This document shows, in pieces, positions 16,937 to 25,477 of a stretch of DNA of 64,000 nt. This stretch comes from Brassicibacter mesophilus (GTDB taxonomy: Bacteria > Bacillota > Clostridia > Tissierellales > Proteiniboraceae). Made by a program: the position numbers and the translations under genes. The first letter of the stretch is position 1; every line of letters starts with the position of its first letter. The stretch covers positions 62,001-126,000 of the forward strand of contig NZ_JBNPXI010000006.1 in assembly GCF_050433385.1 (NCBI RefSeq). Reading direction: 5' to 3'. The notes under the pieces were generated by a model. The model was not told the origin of the DNA. It saw nothing but the letters and a program-made list of their open reading frames with translations, and did no database searches.

Positions 16937-19900
16937 ATGATTCGCATCGCTGTAGATAATAGAAAAATCACTCTATTCTTAGCTTTTATGCTTACTATAG
17001 CTGGATTATATAGCTATTATGTAGTTCCAAAACAGGATAACCCAGATGTATCTACTTCAGTTGCAATGATTTCTGCTGTATATCCAGGTGCTTCTCCTGA
17101 AAATGTTCAAAAGCTTGTCACATCAAAGCTTGAAGATAAAGTTGAACAGATTGAAGGCTTTGATCGTGTTGTATCACACTCAAAAAACAGTCTATCGATT
17201 ATAGTTGTATATTTAACCAGTGATGCCGACGTGGATAAAGCATGGAGTGAGTTGATATACAAGATGGATGAAGTAAAGCCTGAACTACCTGATGAAGTAA
17301 CACAAATAAATGTAAATACTCAAATGGATGATACTGCTGGGATCATAGTCAGTCTGTCAGGAGAAAAATACAGTTATGAGCAACTAGCTTCATATGCAGA
17401 AACCTTCAAAAACGAGCTTACAAGAATTGATGGAGTATCTCGTTTTGAAGTGGATGGAAAACTAGATAAACAAGTTAATGTAGTAATAGATATAGAAAAA
17501 ATAAATATGCTTGATATATCTATGGAGGATGTACTTAATCTTCTAAAAATCCAGAACGTAGAAATCCCTTCTGGGAGCATAGACAACAAAAACTCTAAAA
17601 TCAGTGTAAAGATACCTGGCATGTATACATCAATCAACGAAATTAAGGATACAATCATTAGCATTTCAGACGAAAACGGAGGTGCTGTTAGGATAAAAGA
17701 TATTGCAGACGTTTCGCTTGAACTTGAAGAAGGCACCCATAAATTCAAAAAGAACGGTGAAAATGCAGTGTTATTAACTGGTTACTTCGACCAAGATAAG
17801 AACATAGTTATTATAGGTAAAGAGGTAAGGAAAACAATAGATGAACTAAAAGACAAAGTACCTGATGGAATAGTTTTTGATGAAGTACTTTTTCAGCCAG
17901 AAGATGTAAGCAATGCAGTATCAAATTTCATGTTAAACCTGATAGAAGGAATGATTTTTGTTCTGATTGTCGTTTTTATTGGGATTGGTATTAAAAATGC
18001 ACTAGTCGTGTCTACTGCTATTCCACTATCTATTATCATTACATTTGTCGTAATGAATTTGATGCATATAAAGGTACATCAGATATCGACAGCTGCACTC
18101 ATAATTGCACTAGGAATTCTTGTTGATAATGCAATTGTAGTCAGTGATGGGATTCAGTATCTAATAGATAATGGTGAAGATAAATTAACAGCTGTATTAG
18201 AAGGCACAAAAAAATCTGCATTACCTATATTTACCTCTACACTTACTACAGTTGTAGCCTTTGTCCCTCTATTACTTCTTCCTGGAATGGTTGGAGAGTT
18301 TATATACAGTCTTCCAATGGTTGTAATAATAGCATTAAGTGCCTCTTTTATTGTGGCTATGATTGTTACGCCAACTTTGGCATATATATTTTTTAAACCA
18401 AGTGAAAAAAGAAAACTAGGTCTGAACAGACTATACAATATATTTAATAAGCTGCTAATAAAAGGATTAAACAACAAGCGCTCTACCCTCTTTATATCCT
18501 TTGCAGCATTATTAGGTACAATATTATTAATTTATCAGTTAGGGCTTCAGTTTTTTCCGTACATAGATAAAAATGTGTTATATATAGATATGAATGCTGA
18601 GATTTCAAGTGATCTAGAAGAAACAGAAAAGCTAACTACACAAGTAGAAAAGGTATTGCTAAATCAAAGCGAGATTATTGATTATACAACAGCTATCGGA
18701 GATGGTCTTCCTAAATTCTATCTGACCATAATACCATCCATACCATCCCCAGATTATGCACAGATAATGATGAAAATAGACTTGAAAAAAGGAAATAGAT
18801 TTAGATCGAATGAAGCCTTTGCAAACTATCTACAAGAGCAGCTTGACCAAAATATTGTAGGGGGAACTGCTGCTGTTAAGCTATTAGAATATGCAGAGCC
18901 TATAGGAGCACCTGTAAGAATACGAGTATCGGGAGAAAGCTTGGAAGAAGTAATAAAAGCATCTGAAGAATTACAGGCTGAAATTAGAAAAATCCCTGGC
19001 ACCATGAATATTCGAGATGATGCTCCTAACAAAAGCTATGAATATATAGTTGATATCAATCCTGATATTGCAATGTACTTTGGAACAACTAAGCTCGATG
19101 TACAAAGGCAAGTAAATATAGCTTTAATGGGTGCAGAAGCAACTGTATTTAGAAAAGCTGGAAACGAATACTCTGTAACAGTAAGTAGTAATATTGAAAG
19201 TAAGAGTCAGCTAGAAAACTTAGCTATAAAGTCTTCAATAACTGGAGATAAAGTATTATTAAAACAGTTTGCTACTATCAAGCTTGGCACTCAAATAGAT
19301 AATATCACTCGCTATAATAAGGATATAACTGTCACAGTATTTAGTGATGTTAAAAAAGGCTACAGTTCAGTTGATATAGAGAATATAATAGAAAAAGATG
19401 TAATAAAACATATAAATAAGGAAGATATTAAAATAACTTTTGATGGCGAAAGAGAGCAGATTGTTGAGAAATTTAGTAACGTTGGTTTTTCTGCTATATT
19501 TGCAGTTTTAGGTATATACATTATTCTACTGCTACAGTTTAAATCATTTGCAAAGCCTTTAATAATATTAATAACAATTCCCTTATCACTCATTGGTTCA
19601 ATACTAGGTCTATTCATTTCAAGACAGCCATTATCATTCATGGCATTTCTAGGAATAGTAAGCTTAGTTGGTATAGTTGTAAATAACGCTATACTACTGA
19701 TTGAATATATCAATGATGCAAGACTTGGAGGCTTTTCTGTATATGATGCATGCATTGACGCAGTAGAAAAAAGATTCCGTCCGATTATTCTAAGCACTAC
19801 TACTACTGTAATAGGGTTAGTACCTTTAGTATTATCCGGAAGTCCTATGTTTACTCCTATGGCAGTATCGCTAATGAGTGGCTTGCTTGTATCTACACTG

Positions 19901-19957
19901 CTTACGCTTGTTATTATCCCTGTTGTTTACAGTGTGGTTTCAAAATATGCTGAATAA
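16937..19957 (+). CDS. RND-family efflux permease (AcrB/MdtB-like)
   Basis: Proton-driven transporter of 1006 aa with the usual internal duplication. Each half has one helix, a large external domain, then five or six helices. The start is the ATG at 16937, since GGAGGG at 16924-16929 fits it. An in-frame TTG at 16922 overlaps that site. In helix 4, GILVDNAIVVSDG keeps the first of the two proton-relay aspartates of AcrB while the second is Asn. The repeat in the C-terminal half reads GIVVNNAILLIEY. A strong hairpin follows the stop codon. Substrates could be drugs, lipids or metals, and the sequence does not decide. The gene is translationally linked to the adaptor. Confidence 0.92.
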   Translation: MIRIAVDNRKITLFLAFMLTIAGLYSYYVVPKQDNPDVSTSVAMISAVYPGASPENVQKLVTSKLEDKVEQIEGFDRVVSHSKNSLSIIVVYLTSDADVDKAWSELIYKMDEVKPELPDEVTQINVNTQMDDTAGIIVSLSGEKYSYEQLASYAETFKNELTRIDGVSRFEVDGKLDKQVNVVIDIEKINMLDISMEDVLNLLKIQNVEIPSGSIDNKNSKISVKIPGMYTSINEIKDTIISISDENGGAVRIKDIADVSLELEEGTHKFKKNGENAVLLTGYFDQDKNIVIIGKEVRKTIDELKDKVPDGIVFDEVLFQPEDVSNAVSNFMLNLIEGMIFVLIVVFIGIGIKNALVVSTAIPLSIIITFVVMNLMHIKVHQISTAALIIALGILVDNAIVVSDGIQYLIDNGEDKLTAVLEGTKKSALPIFTSTLTTVVAFVPLLLLPGMVGEFIYSLPMVVIIALSASFIVAMIVTPTLAYIFFKPSEKRKLGLNRLYNIFNKLLIKGLNNKRSTLFISFAALLGTILLIYQLGLQFFPYIDKNVLYIDMNAEISSDLEETEKLTTQVEKVLLNQSEIIDYTTAIGDGLPKFYLTIIPSIPSPDYAQIMMKIDLKKGNRFRSNEAFANYLQEQLDQNIVGGTAAVKLLEYAEPIGAPVRIRVSGESLEEVIKASEELQAEIRKIPGTMNIRDDAPNKSYEYIVDINPDIAMYFGTTKLDVQRQVNIALMGAEATVFRKAGNEYSVTVSSNIESKSQLENLAIKSSITGDKVLLKQFATIKLGTQIDNITRYNKDITVTVFSDVKKGYSSVDIENIIEKDVIKHINKEDIKITFDGEREQIVEKFSNVGFSAIFAVLGIYIILLLQFKSFAKPLIILITIPLSLIGSILGLFISRQPLSFMAFLGIVSLVGIVVNNAILLIEYINDARLGGFSVYDACIDAVEKRFRPIILSTTTTVIGLVPLVLSGSPMFTPMAVSLMSGLLVSTLLTLVIIPVVYSVVSKYAE

Positions 19958-19981
19958 TTTTTGTTAGAATATATCTATCTC

Positions 19982-20017
19982 AAAAAACCATGGTGCTTAA
20001 TGTACCATGGTTTTTTT
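19982..20017 (+). terminator. Terminator of the RND operon
   Basis: AAAAAACCATGGT and ACCATGGTTTTTT form a perfect 13-bp stem with a short loop and a long T run, 25 bp after the RND stop codon. Confidence 0.9.
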
Positions 20018-20043
20018 ATGATAAAGCCATTTAAATAATACTG

Positions 20044-20086
20044 AATATTCAAAAAACTTCCTATATAATAATATATTTTGAATATT
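20044..20086. promoter_or_regulatory. Inverted repeat upstream of the symporter gene, possible operator
   Basis: AATATTCAAAA (20044-20054) and TTTTGAATATT (20076-20086) are perfect 11-bp arms with centres 32 bp apart, 43 bp before the start of the symporter gene. The spacing of about three helical turns suits a looped or paired repressor. No -35/-10 pair was identified, so the role is a guess. Confidence 0.35.
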
Positions 20087-20128
20087 GAAGTAATATAATA
20101 TATTAAATAAATTATTAGGGGGGGTTTA

Positions 20129-21643
20129 ATGGAAACAAGAGAAAGATGGAACTCAAGAACTGCTTTTATTTTAGCTGCTATTGGATCTGCAGCAGGTCTA
20201 GGTAATGCATGGCGTTTTCCGTATATGGCAGCACAAAACGGAGGAGGAGCTTTTTTAGTACCTTATTTTGTAGCAATATTAACTGCAGGAATTCCTTTAT
20301 TAATTGCTGAATTTACCATAGGTCATAAGTTTCAGACTGGTGCACCTGATGCTTTTCAAAGAGTAAAGAAAGGCTGGAGTGCACTAGGATGGTGTGCTAT
20401 TACTATAAGCTTTGTTATAGTCACCTATTATGCCGTTATTATGGCATGGGTTGTTGATTATCTTTGGTATTCAATAACAACAGCATGGGGTAGTAATCCA
20501 GCAGATTTCTTTCTAAACAAAGTATTGCAGATCTCTAGTGGGCCTGGTGAACTAGGGTGGTTCAGTCTACCTGTGGTAATCGGCTTATTGATCGCATGGG
20601 GAGCTATTTATTATTGCATAAGAAATGGTGTAAAGTCAGTTAGCAAAGTAGTAAAATGGACTGTTCCATTACCGGTAATTATGTTAGGCATTTTGGTGAT
20701 AAGATCTGTAACATTACCGGGGGCGTCTGAAGGACTTAACTATTATCTAAATCCTGATTTTTCTAAGCTTTTAGATCCAAAGGTTTGGGCTGCTGCATAC
20801 GGTCAAGTGTTCTTCAGTCTAAGTTTAGCTTTCGGAGTTATGGTTGCTTATGCAAGTTATTTGCCTAAAAAATCTGATATTACTAATAATGCACTTATAA
20901 CCGCTTTTTCTAATCATGGTATCAGTTTCTTAGCAGGTTTTGCAGTTTTCGGCACAATCGGTCATATGGCATTCAGTAAAGGAGCCGCAGTAGCTGATGT
21001 TGCTGGAACTGGTGGAATAGGATTGGCATTCTGGGTTTACCCAGAAGCAATCAATCTTTTACCTTTTGGTGTAGTAGCTTTCTCTTTAATTTTCTACATA
21101 ATGTTATTTACACTAGGAATAGACTCAGCCTTTTCATTGATTGAAGGCGTTGTGGCCGGATTAGATAAAAGAGGCGGCTGGAACAAGAAAAAAATAATGC
21201 GAATTACTTGCTTAGTTGGATTTATTATAAGCTTCCTTTATGCAACTAAGAGTGGATTATACTGGCTAGATATTGTAGATAGATATATTAATAATTTTGC
21301 AATAATCGGTGTTTGCTTGTTTGAAGCTATCGCTATAGGCTGGCTATTTAAGGTCAAAAACTTACGTGACTATGTAAACTTATCTTCCGAGGTTAAGCTA
21401 GGTAAATGGTATGAAATAATGCTTAAATTTGTAACTCCATTAGCTTTAGCTATTATTTTTATATGGAATATAGTTCAAGAAATAATTGATGCTGTAAATG
21501 GTAATCTTTATGAAGGCTATCCTTTATGGGCTATAGCATTAGGTGGTTGGTTAATGTTGGCTCTAGTATTAGTGATTTCAATTGTACTGGGCAAACGTAA
21601 GTCTCCTGGCATCGTCGAAATCCAAGAAAACTCACTAGATTAA
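20129..21643 (+). CDS. Sodium:neurotransmitter symporter (SNF/NSS) family transporter
   Basis: Sodium-coupled amino-acid importer with the LeuT fold in the cytoplasmic membrane. The 504 aa carry twelve membrane helices. RERWNSRTAFILAAIGSAAGLGN, split here by the sodium-site segment AIGSAAGLGNAWRFPY, is the hallmark of helix 1, and helix 6 shows the unwound SLSLAFGVMVAYASY region. A GGGGGG site lies before the ATG at 20129. A 32-aa MetS-like gene follows by 19 bp, as in methionine/alanine systems of this family. Nearby, a decayed trpB fragment lies on the other strand. Bacterial relatives carry methionine, alanine, tyrosine or tryptophan, so the substrate is open. Confidence 0.92.
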   Translation: METRERWNSRTAFILAAIGSAAGLGNAWRFPYMAAQNGGGAFLVPYFVAILTAGIPLLIAEFTIGHKFQTGAPDAFQRVKKGWSALGWCAITISFVIVTYYAVIMAWVVDYLWYSITTAWGSNPADFFLNKVLQISSGPGELGWFSLPVVIGLLIAWGAIYYCIRNGVKSVSKVVKWTVPLPVIMLGILVIRSVTLPGASEGLNYYLNPDFSKLLDPKVWAAAYGQVFFSLSLAFGVMVAYASYLPKKSDITNNALITAFSNHGISFLAGFAVFGTIGHMAFSKGAAVADVAGTGGIGLAFWVYPEAINLLPFGVVAFSLIFYIMLFTLGIDSAFSLIEGVVAGLDKRGGWNKKKIMRITCLVGFIISFLYATKSGLYWLDIVDRYINNFAIIGVCLFEAIAIGWLFKVKNLRDYVNLSSEVKLGKWYEIMLKFVTPLALAIIFIWNIVQEIIDAVNGNLYEGYPLWAIALGGWLMLALVLVISIVLGKRKSPGIVEIQENSLD

Positions 21644-21662
21644 TCAAGGAGGAATAGTTGAT

Positions 21663-21761
21663 ATGACTATTGGAGCATGGATAATGCTGTTTTTAGGAGC
21701 CATATTTTTATATGGTGGTCTAATTTGGACTGTGTCTATTGCTAGAAGACATAGTAAATAA
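21663..21761 (+). CDS. metS: MetS-like small subunit of an NSS transporter (32 aa)
   Basis: A single-helix peptide beginning MTIGAWIMLFLGAIFLYGG and ending in the basic tail ARRHSK. AAGGAGGAATAG lies before its ATG, and it starts 19 bp after the symporter gene. In Corynebacterium glutamicum the small protein MetS is needed together with the large subunit MetP for methionine and alanine uptake. Small NSS partners of about 31-35 aa with this pattern (hydrophobic helix, then RR/RK) accompany many NSS genes. The assignment rests on size, position and pattern. Confidence 0.8.
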   Translation: MTIGAWIMLFLGAIFLYGGLIWTVSIARRHSK

Positions 21762-21970
21762 TTATAAGGAATGAACTTTAGTAGATTAGGAAAGTAAATA
21801 GCTATGGTAATCCACATCCATCTATCTAATCCTAATCGATATGTATTACAGCATAAAAAAAACAATACTAACAATTATATCTATAGAAATATGCATATTT
21901 AAGAGCATTACAACCTTTACTGCAAGAGGAGTTGGAGAAGAAATAAGATAAGAGTACCAATCTTTCAAAG

Positions 21971-22001
21971 AAAAAAGGTCTGAACTATTCAGACCTTTTT
22001 T
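21971..22001. terminator. Strong bidirectional hairpin
   Basis: AAAAAAGGTCTGAA and TTCAGACCTTTTTT form a perfect 14-bp stem with a three-base loop. It probably ends the symporter/metS transcript (+) and may once have ended the trp operon whose remnant lies just beyond (-). Confidence 0.85.
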
Positions 22002-22005
22002 GCAT

Positions 22006-22197
22006 CTAAAAAACCTTTTTTACATCTTTATCTCCTCTTCCAGGTAAGATGATAACAATAATCTATTCTAGAAAAAAGATTTAAGCTAATTTTATGTAAT
22101 AGGATATCCCATGAGCACTTTGTATAATCCTCTTTGTCTTGCTTAAGATTTGAAAGACTTCTAAAGCCTCATCATCTGTAATACTAACATACCTTTC
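22006..22197 (-). pseudogene. Tryptophan synthase beta-chain (trpB) C-terminal remnant
   Basis: Reading the minus strand in one frame gives RYVSITDDEALEVFQILSKT, then RIIQSAHGISYYIKLA, a stop, a short filler with a second stop, and IIVIILPGRGDKDVKKVF before the final stop at 22006. This matches the end of TrpB, where YxSxTDDEAL, SxHA and the LSGRGDKDV motif occur in this order. Two internal stops, a small deletion near SAH and the loss of the whole N-terminal part show it is dead. No other trp gene is visible in the window. The rest of the gap to 22304 shows no recognisable coding remains. Confidence 0.85.
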
Positions 22198-22304
22198 ACT
22201 TTCAATAGAGTATGTCAACAATTTTATTAATTCTTTGTAAAAATGAGAAAATCTTGCCGCTAATCTTAAAGGAAAGATAAATAAATTTAAAATATAGATA
22301 TATT

Positions 22305-23507
22305 CTAAAGCTTTCCATCGTTTATTAATGAAATTAATCTAATAGTCAAGTCTACAATTTTACTCGCATCTACGTCATTATCAGTATTGTTTACAGTAAG
22401 TGAAATAGTGTATATATCACCCTTTTCTTCTTTTTGAAGAAGATGGGTATATTGAAGGACCCCAGGCTCAGAACCGCCCTTATAACCAACTAAGTTCCAT
22501 TCATCTTTATTTGCTAACCCAGGGTTAATGGTAATTTCATCAGCTTCTTTTAAATCATATATTATATTGCAAAGCTCCTTAGTTGTGAAAAACCATTCTA
22601 CATCGTTAATTAAAGTTGGTGAAGCTAACATTTTATCTACAGTTAACGTCTTGTCCTTTAAAAGGTTTAAGATTTCTTTTTTATCAGCCTCACATCCATT
22701 AATATATTTTTGCTGGGTTTTTTGATCAAGAAGATATTTAATTTTAAATGCTTCAGCTGTTTGTAAAAAAGGCTTATTAATATCTGATACATTTTTCTCA
22801 ATATTTTCTCTTCCCATATAATCTATTAAGTGGTCAGTTGCAGTATTATCACTTATCGAGATCATTAAACTTGTTAGTGTTCTTAATGTTATGGGAGTGT
22901 CAAATGGCCAATCTTGAAGAATTCCAGCAGGAATAGATATGTTCTCTTTATTTAAGGTTATAACATCTTCCCAAGAAGCATCTTTAGCCTCTATTTTTTC
23001 ATAAAGAGCCTTTAAAACATATAGCTTAAAAGTAGAACCCACTGCCATTGGCTTGTCATCATTATAAGAAAGAAGAACATCTTCATTATTCTTCATTATG
23101 CAAACAGAAGCCGTACCATCAAGAGCTTTTATTCCTGCCAATACTTTTTCTACTGAGTCATCTTCTAAAACCGGTGGACCAAAAAATATTGAAATAACTT
23201 TATTTTTATCATTTAATTTTATTTGTACTGGAGGCTTCCCCTTTTCAAATATAAGGATATAATTACCCTTTTCTCCTTCTATATTATTTAACGCACCTAA
23301 ACTTGTTTTATAAGATTCAACCAATTCAATAATTTTTTCTATTGGAATTTGATTTAAAAAAGATTGGTCAAATAATGAGCTTATTTCGTTATAGTCCATT
23401 GTAAAAATTTTGTTGAGTATCTCTTTATCACGGTCATTTTCAGCAAAAGTCACTGATGTTATTAATAGAGAAATTACTAATACTACTATAAATATTTTTG
23501 ATTTCAT
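22305..23507 (-). CDS. Secreted serine hydrolase, class A beta-lactamase-like
   Basis: Exported protein of 400 aa with an N-terminal signal peptide (MKSKIFIVVLVISLLITSVTF, cleaved near residue 22). A small N-terminal domain (about 25-110) of the type seen before class A-like enzymes is followed by the penicillin-recognising fold. The active-site tetrad is STFK in AVGSTFKLYVLK. The second motif is SDN in SISDNTATDHL, and the third is KGG in GYKGGSEPG. The omega-loop Glu of true class A beta-lactamases is not obvious, so a penicillin-degrading role is uncertain and peptidoglycan or esterase activity is possible. GGAG lies 10 bp before the ATG. The gene is single. Confidence 0.85.
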   Translation of the reverse strand: MKSKIFIVVLVISLLITSVTFAENDRDKEILNKIFTMDYNEISSLFDQSFLNQIPIEKIIELVESYKTSLGALNNIEGEKGNYILIFEKGKPPVQIKLNDKNKVISIFFGPPVLEDDSVEKVLAGIKALDGTASVCIMKNNEDVLLSYNDDKPMAVGSTFKLYVLKALYEKIEAKDASWEDVITLNKENISIPAGILQDWPFDTPITLRTLTSLMISISDNTATDHLIDYMGRENIEKNVSDINKPFLQTAEAFKIKYLLDQKTQQKYINGCEADKKEILNLLKDKTLTVDKMLASPTLINDVEWFFTTKELCNIIYDLKEADEITINPGLANKDEWNLVGYKGGSEPGVLQYTHLLQKEEKGDIYTISLTVNNTDNDVDASKIVDLTIRLISLINDGKL

Positions 23508-23668
23508 GAACTTACCACTCCTTATAATTTAATGAGAATTTTAAAAAAAGATAATTAAATAAGTGTTTATCCATTCATCTCTCTTTTCTTCATAACGATT
23601 TTAAAATATAGATAATCTACTGAATGACTATGGTCTTATCATTGACTTTTCTCAGTTACTTCACTTAC

Positions 23669-23884
23669 TTAGTTATACTGTCTAATTTCCTCAATATTCT
23701 TTTCTAATTTTTCTATTTTGATTTTCATTTCTCTAATGCTAGTATTAAGATAGCCAATATATAAAATAATACATACTGTAATAGCTATCGTAAATAAACC
23801 TTCAGTTTGTATTGATTTGCTCTGCACACTTAATAGTATTATTACTACAACTATCAAAACACTCTTTAAGTTTATTTTCAACAT
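23669..23884 (-). CDS. Small membrane protein with C-terminal coiled coil (71 aa)
   Basis: I do not recognise a named family. The start is taken as the ATG at 23884, because AAAGGAGA sits 5-6 bp before it. An earlier in-frame ATG overlaps that site. The protein has two hydrophobic stretches (about residues 8-24 and 32-50) and then a charged helical tail REMKIKIEKLEKNIEEI with heptad-like spacing. It follows the XRE regulator gene by 80 bp on the same strand and may belong to the same operon. Such small membrane proteins often accompany XRE/DUF3796 pairs. Confidence 0.6.
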   Translation of the reverse strand: MLKINLKSVLIVVVIILLSVQSKSIQTEGLFTIAITVCIILYIGYLNTSIREMKIKIEKLEKNIEEIRQYN

Positions 23885-23964
23885 GTAGTCTCCTTTCCTA
23901 AGCAATGGTGTGAAATTCTTGTTTTTTGTTATCTTGGTTATAATGTATTTTCAATTTTCTAATA

Positions 23965-24165
23965 TTAGTCTTCATAAGTGAAAACTTCTTCTATGGTTGT
24001 TTCAAATACTTTTGATATATCCATAGCTAATTTCAAAGATGGATTATATTTTCCGTTTTCTAAATTACCTATTGTTTCTCGTCGCACTCCAACCATCTTT
24101 GCCAATTCTTCTTGACTTAAATTGTATTTTGCTCTAAATTCTCGTATTCTAGTTTTTAGTGCCAC
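23965..24165 (-). CDS. XRE-family transcriptional regulator (66 aa)
   Basis: Minimal helix-turn-helix repressor. The start is the GTG at 24165, giving MALKTRIREFRAKYNLSQEE. AGGTG lies 6 bp upstream and the codon overlaps the stop of the preceding gene by one base (TAGTG), so translation is coupled. The HTH runs from NLSQEELAKMVGVRRETIGN to LENGKYNPSLKLAMDIS, with a short acidic end. Its likely operator is the TATGTTATA repeat at the promoter of this operon. Proteins of this kind with a DUF3796 partner usually repress their own operon. The inducing signal is unknown. Confidence 0.88.
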   Translation of the reverse strand: MALKTRIREFRAKYNLSQEELAKMVGVRRETIGNLENGKYNPSLKLAMDISKVFETTIEEVFTYED

Positions 24166-24512
24166 TAACTGCACCTACTTTCTCTATATTCCAAAATCGC
24201 AAGATAAATAGAGAACACAAAAATTGCAGTAGAAAAGCTAAGACCAAACGCAAATGGTATAGCTCTAGCATCTAAAAAAATAAAATGCCCTGAAAACATA
24301 AATAGAACTAAAGAAATCATTTGGCATAAAAAAGCAGCAGTAGATGCTTTCCGTACATTAAGCTGAAAAAGTTCATCAGGTATTACGAAAAAATATCTGA
24401 TATAGTAAGCAAAACCAAAAAATCCATATAAGCTTATATCTCCTGTTTTCCATCCTAATAATCCTATTAGTGAAAGCAGAGAAAGTAAGCTTAAGTAGTT
24501 AAATTTTTTCAT
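24165..24512 (-). CDS. DUF3796-type membrane protein
   Basis: Integral membrane protein of 115 aa with about four hydrophobic segments. The start of the mature pattern, KKFNYLSLLSLLSLIGLLGW, followed by a GFFGFAYYIRYFF stretch, is typical of the uncharacterised DUF3796 family. A GGAGAG site precedes the ATG at 24512. It is the first gene of a three-gene cassette with the XRE regulator and a 71-aa membrane protein. In related genomes the same pairing is common, suggesting that the regulator controls or responds to this protein, but the function is not established. Confidence 0.8.
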   Translation of the reverse strand: MKKFNYLSLLSLLSLIGLLGWKTGDISLYGFFGFAYYIRYFFVIPDELFQLNVRKASTAAFLCQMISLVLFMFSGHFIFLDARAIPFAFGLSFSTAIFVFSIYLAILEYRESRCS

Positions 24513-24528
24513 TTTAATCTCTCCTTTC

Positions 24529-24587
24529 TATGTTATATATTTCTCACTTTATGTTATAAATATATAACATAGAAAGCTAAAAGTCAA
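24529..24587 (-). promoter_or_regulatory. Promoter and probable XRE operator of the DUF3796 operon
   Basis: On the minus strand TTGACT (24587-24582) and TATATT (24564-24559) are 17 bp apart. Three copies of TATGTTATA overlap or follow: direct copies at 24529-24537 and 24550-24558 (21 bp apart, two helical turns) and an inverted copy at 24563-24571. The inverted pair covers the -10 box, so a bound repressor would block RNA polymerase. Confidence 0.65.
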
Positions 24588-24707
24588 ACACTTTTACAAT
24601 AATTATTTTATTTGTTAATTTCACTATATCTATTTGGATTTTATGCGAATAAAGGTGCAGCTCTTAGAAATATAGTTTTTTTAGTATTGCAACATTAATT
24701 ATTCTTT

Positions 24708-25298
24708 TCAAAGATTAAATTGTTCTCTGTACTCTACTAATTCGTTATTGAATTTGTTATATTTCAGATTTTCTTCTGGGGTATCTATGTCATACATACC
24801 AATATCAATATACTCTATCTCATATTCTCCGTTGTTATTAGTAATTCTATATCTCTTAGTTATATAAAATCCTGGAACAGAATTACCCTCAGGAGATATA
24901 GTTGATTTAGTAAATATATATTTTTTATTTTCGTAGTCAAAAACTTTAGTTATTTCTACTTTTACATCGCATAAATTTTCCTGTGTTTTTCTCAATTCAT
25001 ATAGCTGTTCTTTGTCTAAGTTTTTTAAGTCAATTGGTTCTGGAACGTATTTCCTATTGTAATGCACTTCATCATCAATACTGGTATTGAATTTTATGTC
25101 TAGACTCTTCAAACTACTGATATACTCATCATATGACAAAAAATAATTAGAAAATTGATGATCTAGTCTTTCTATTTCCTTTACTGCTTCAATTAAATTA
25201 CTATTGTTTTCTGATTCATTAAAATTAGTCTGACTATTACAAGATATCAATAAAAAAACTGATACTGATAATAGAAATAAGCCAATGTACTTCTTCAT
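24708..25298 (-). CDS. Lipoprotein of unknown function (196 aa)
   Basis: Exported lipoprotein: MKKYIGLFLLSVSVFLLISC gives a signal peptide with a lipobox and Cys20. The rest is acidic and polar, with a helix-rich first part (about 30-75, EAVKEIERLDHQFSNYFLSY) and a second part of probable beta strands (FDYENKKYIFTKSTIS, RYRITNNNGEYEIEYIDIG). I recognise no family. GGGAGGG lies before the ATG. It is single, with no functional neighbours. Confidence 0.75.
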   Translation of the reverse strand: MKKYIGLFLLSVSVFLLISCNSQTNFNESENNSNLIEAVKEIERLDHQFSNYFLSYDEYISSLKSLDIKFNTSIDDEVHYNRKYVPEPIDLKNLDKEQLYELRKTQENLCDVKVEITKVFDYENKKYIFTKSTISPEGNSVPGFYITKRYRITNNNGEYEIEYIDIGMYDIDTPEENLKYNKFNNELVEYREQFNL

Positions 25299-25477
25299 GA
25301 AAAATACCCTCCCACTAGTAATTTAGTTATTTTTACATTTTATTCTTATATATAAGAGTCTTAAGACTATCAAAAAATTCCAAAAAAATAATTTTTTATA
25401 GATATGTCACAATGTTAACATTTAGCATTTTTTCAATTATTATGCTATAATTACAGCATATCATATTATAAAAAAAG

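Noticed and set aside
19360..19797. Minus-strand 145-aa open frame inside the RND gene
   Set aside because: Shadow of the coding frame of the RND pump; no site and no family similarity.
21841..21951. Plus-strand ORF of 36 codons ending TARGVGEEIR
   Set aside because: No ribosome binding site and no family match. It lies between metS and a terminator, so I treat it as non-coding.
21901..21960. Minus-strand frame ISSPTPLAVKVVML, faintly like the end of a dapA-type aldolase
   Set aside because: The similarity is too weak and too short to assign; left as unexplained sequence next to the trpB remnant.
24612..24698. Plus-strand frame LFGFYANKGAALRNIVFL upstream of the lipoprotein gene end
   Set aside because: It looks faintly like a membrane protein end but has no start with a site and no recognisable family; too short to call a remnant.
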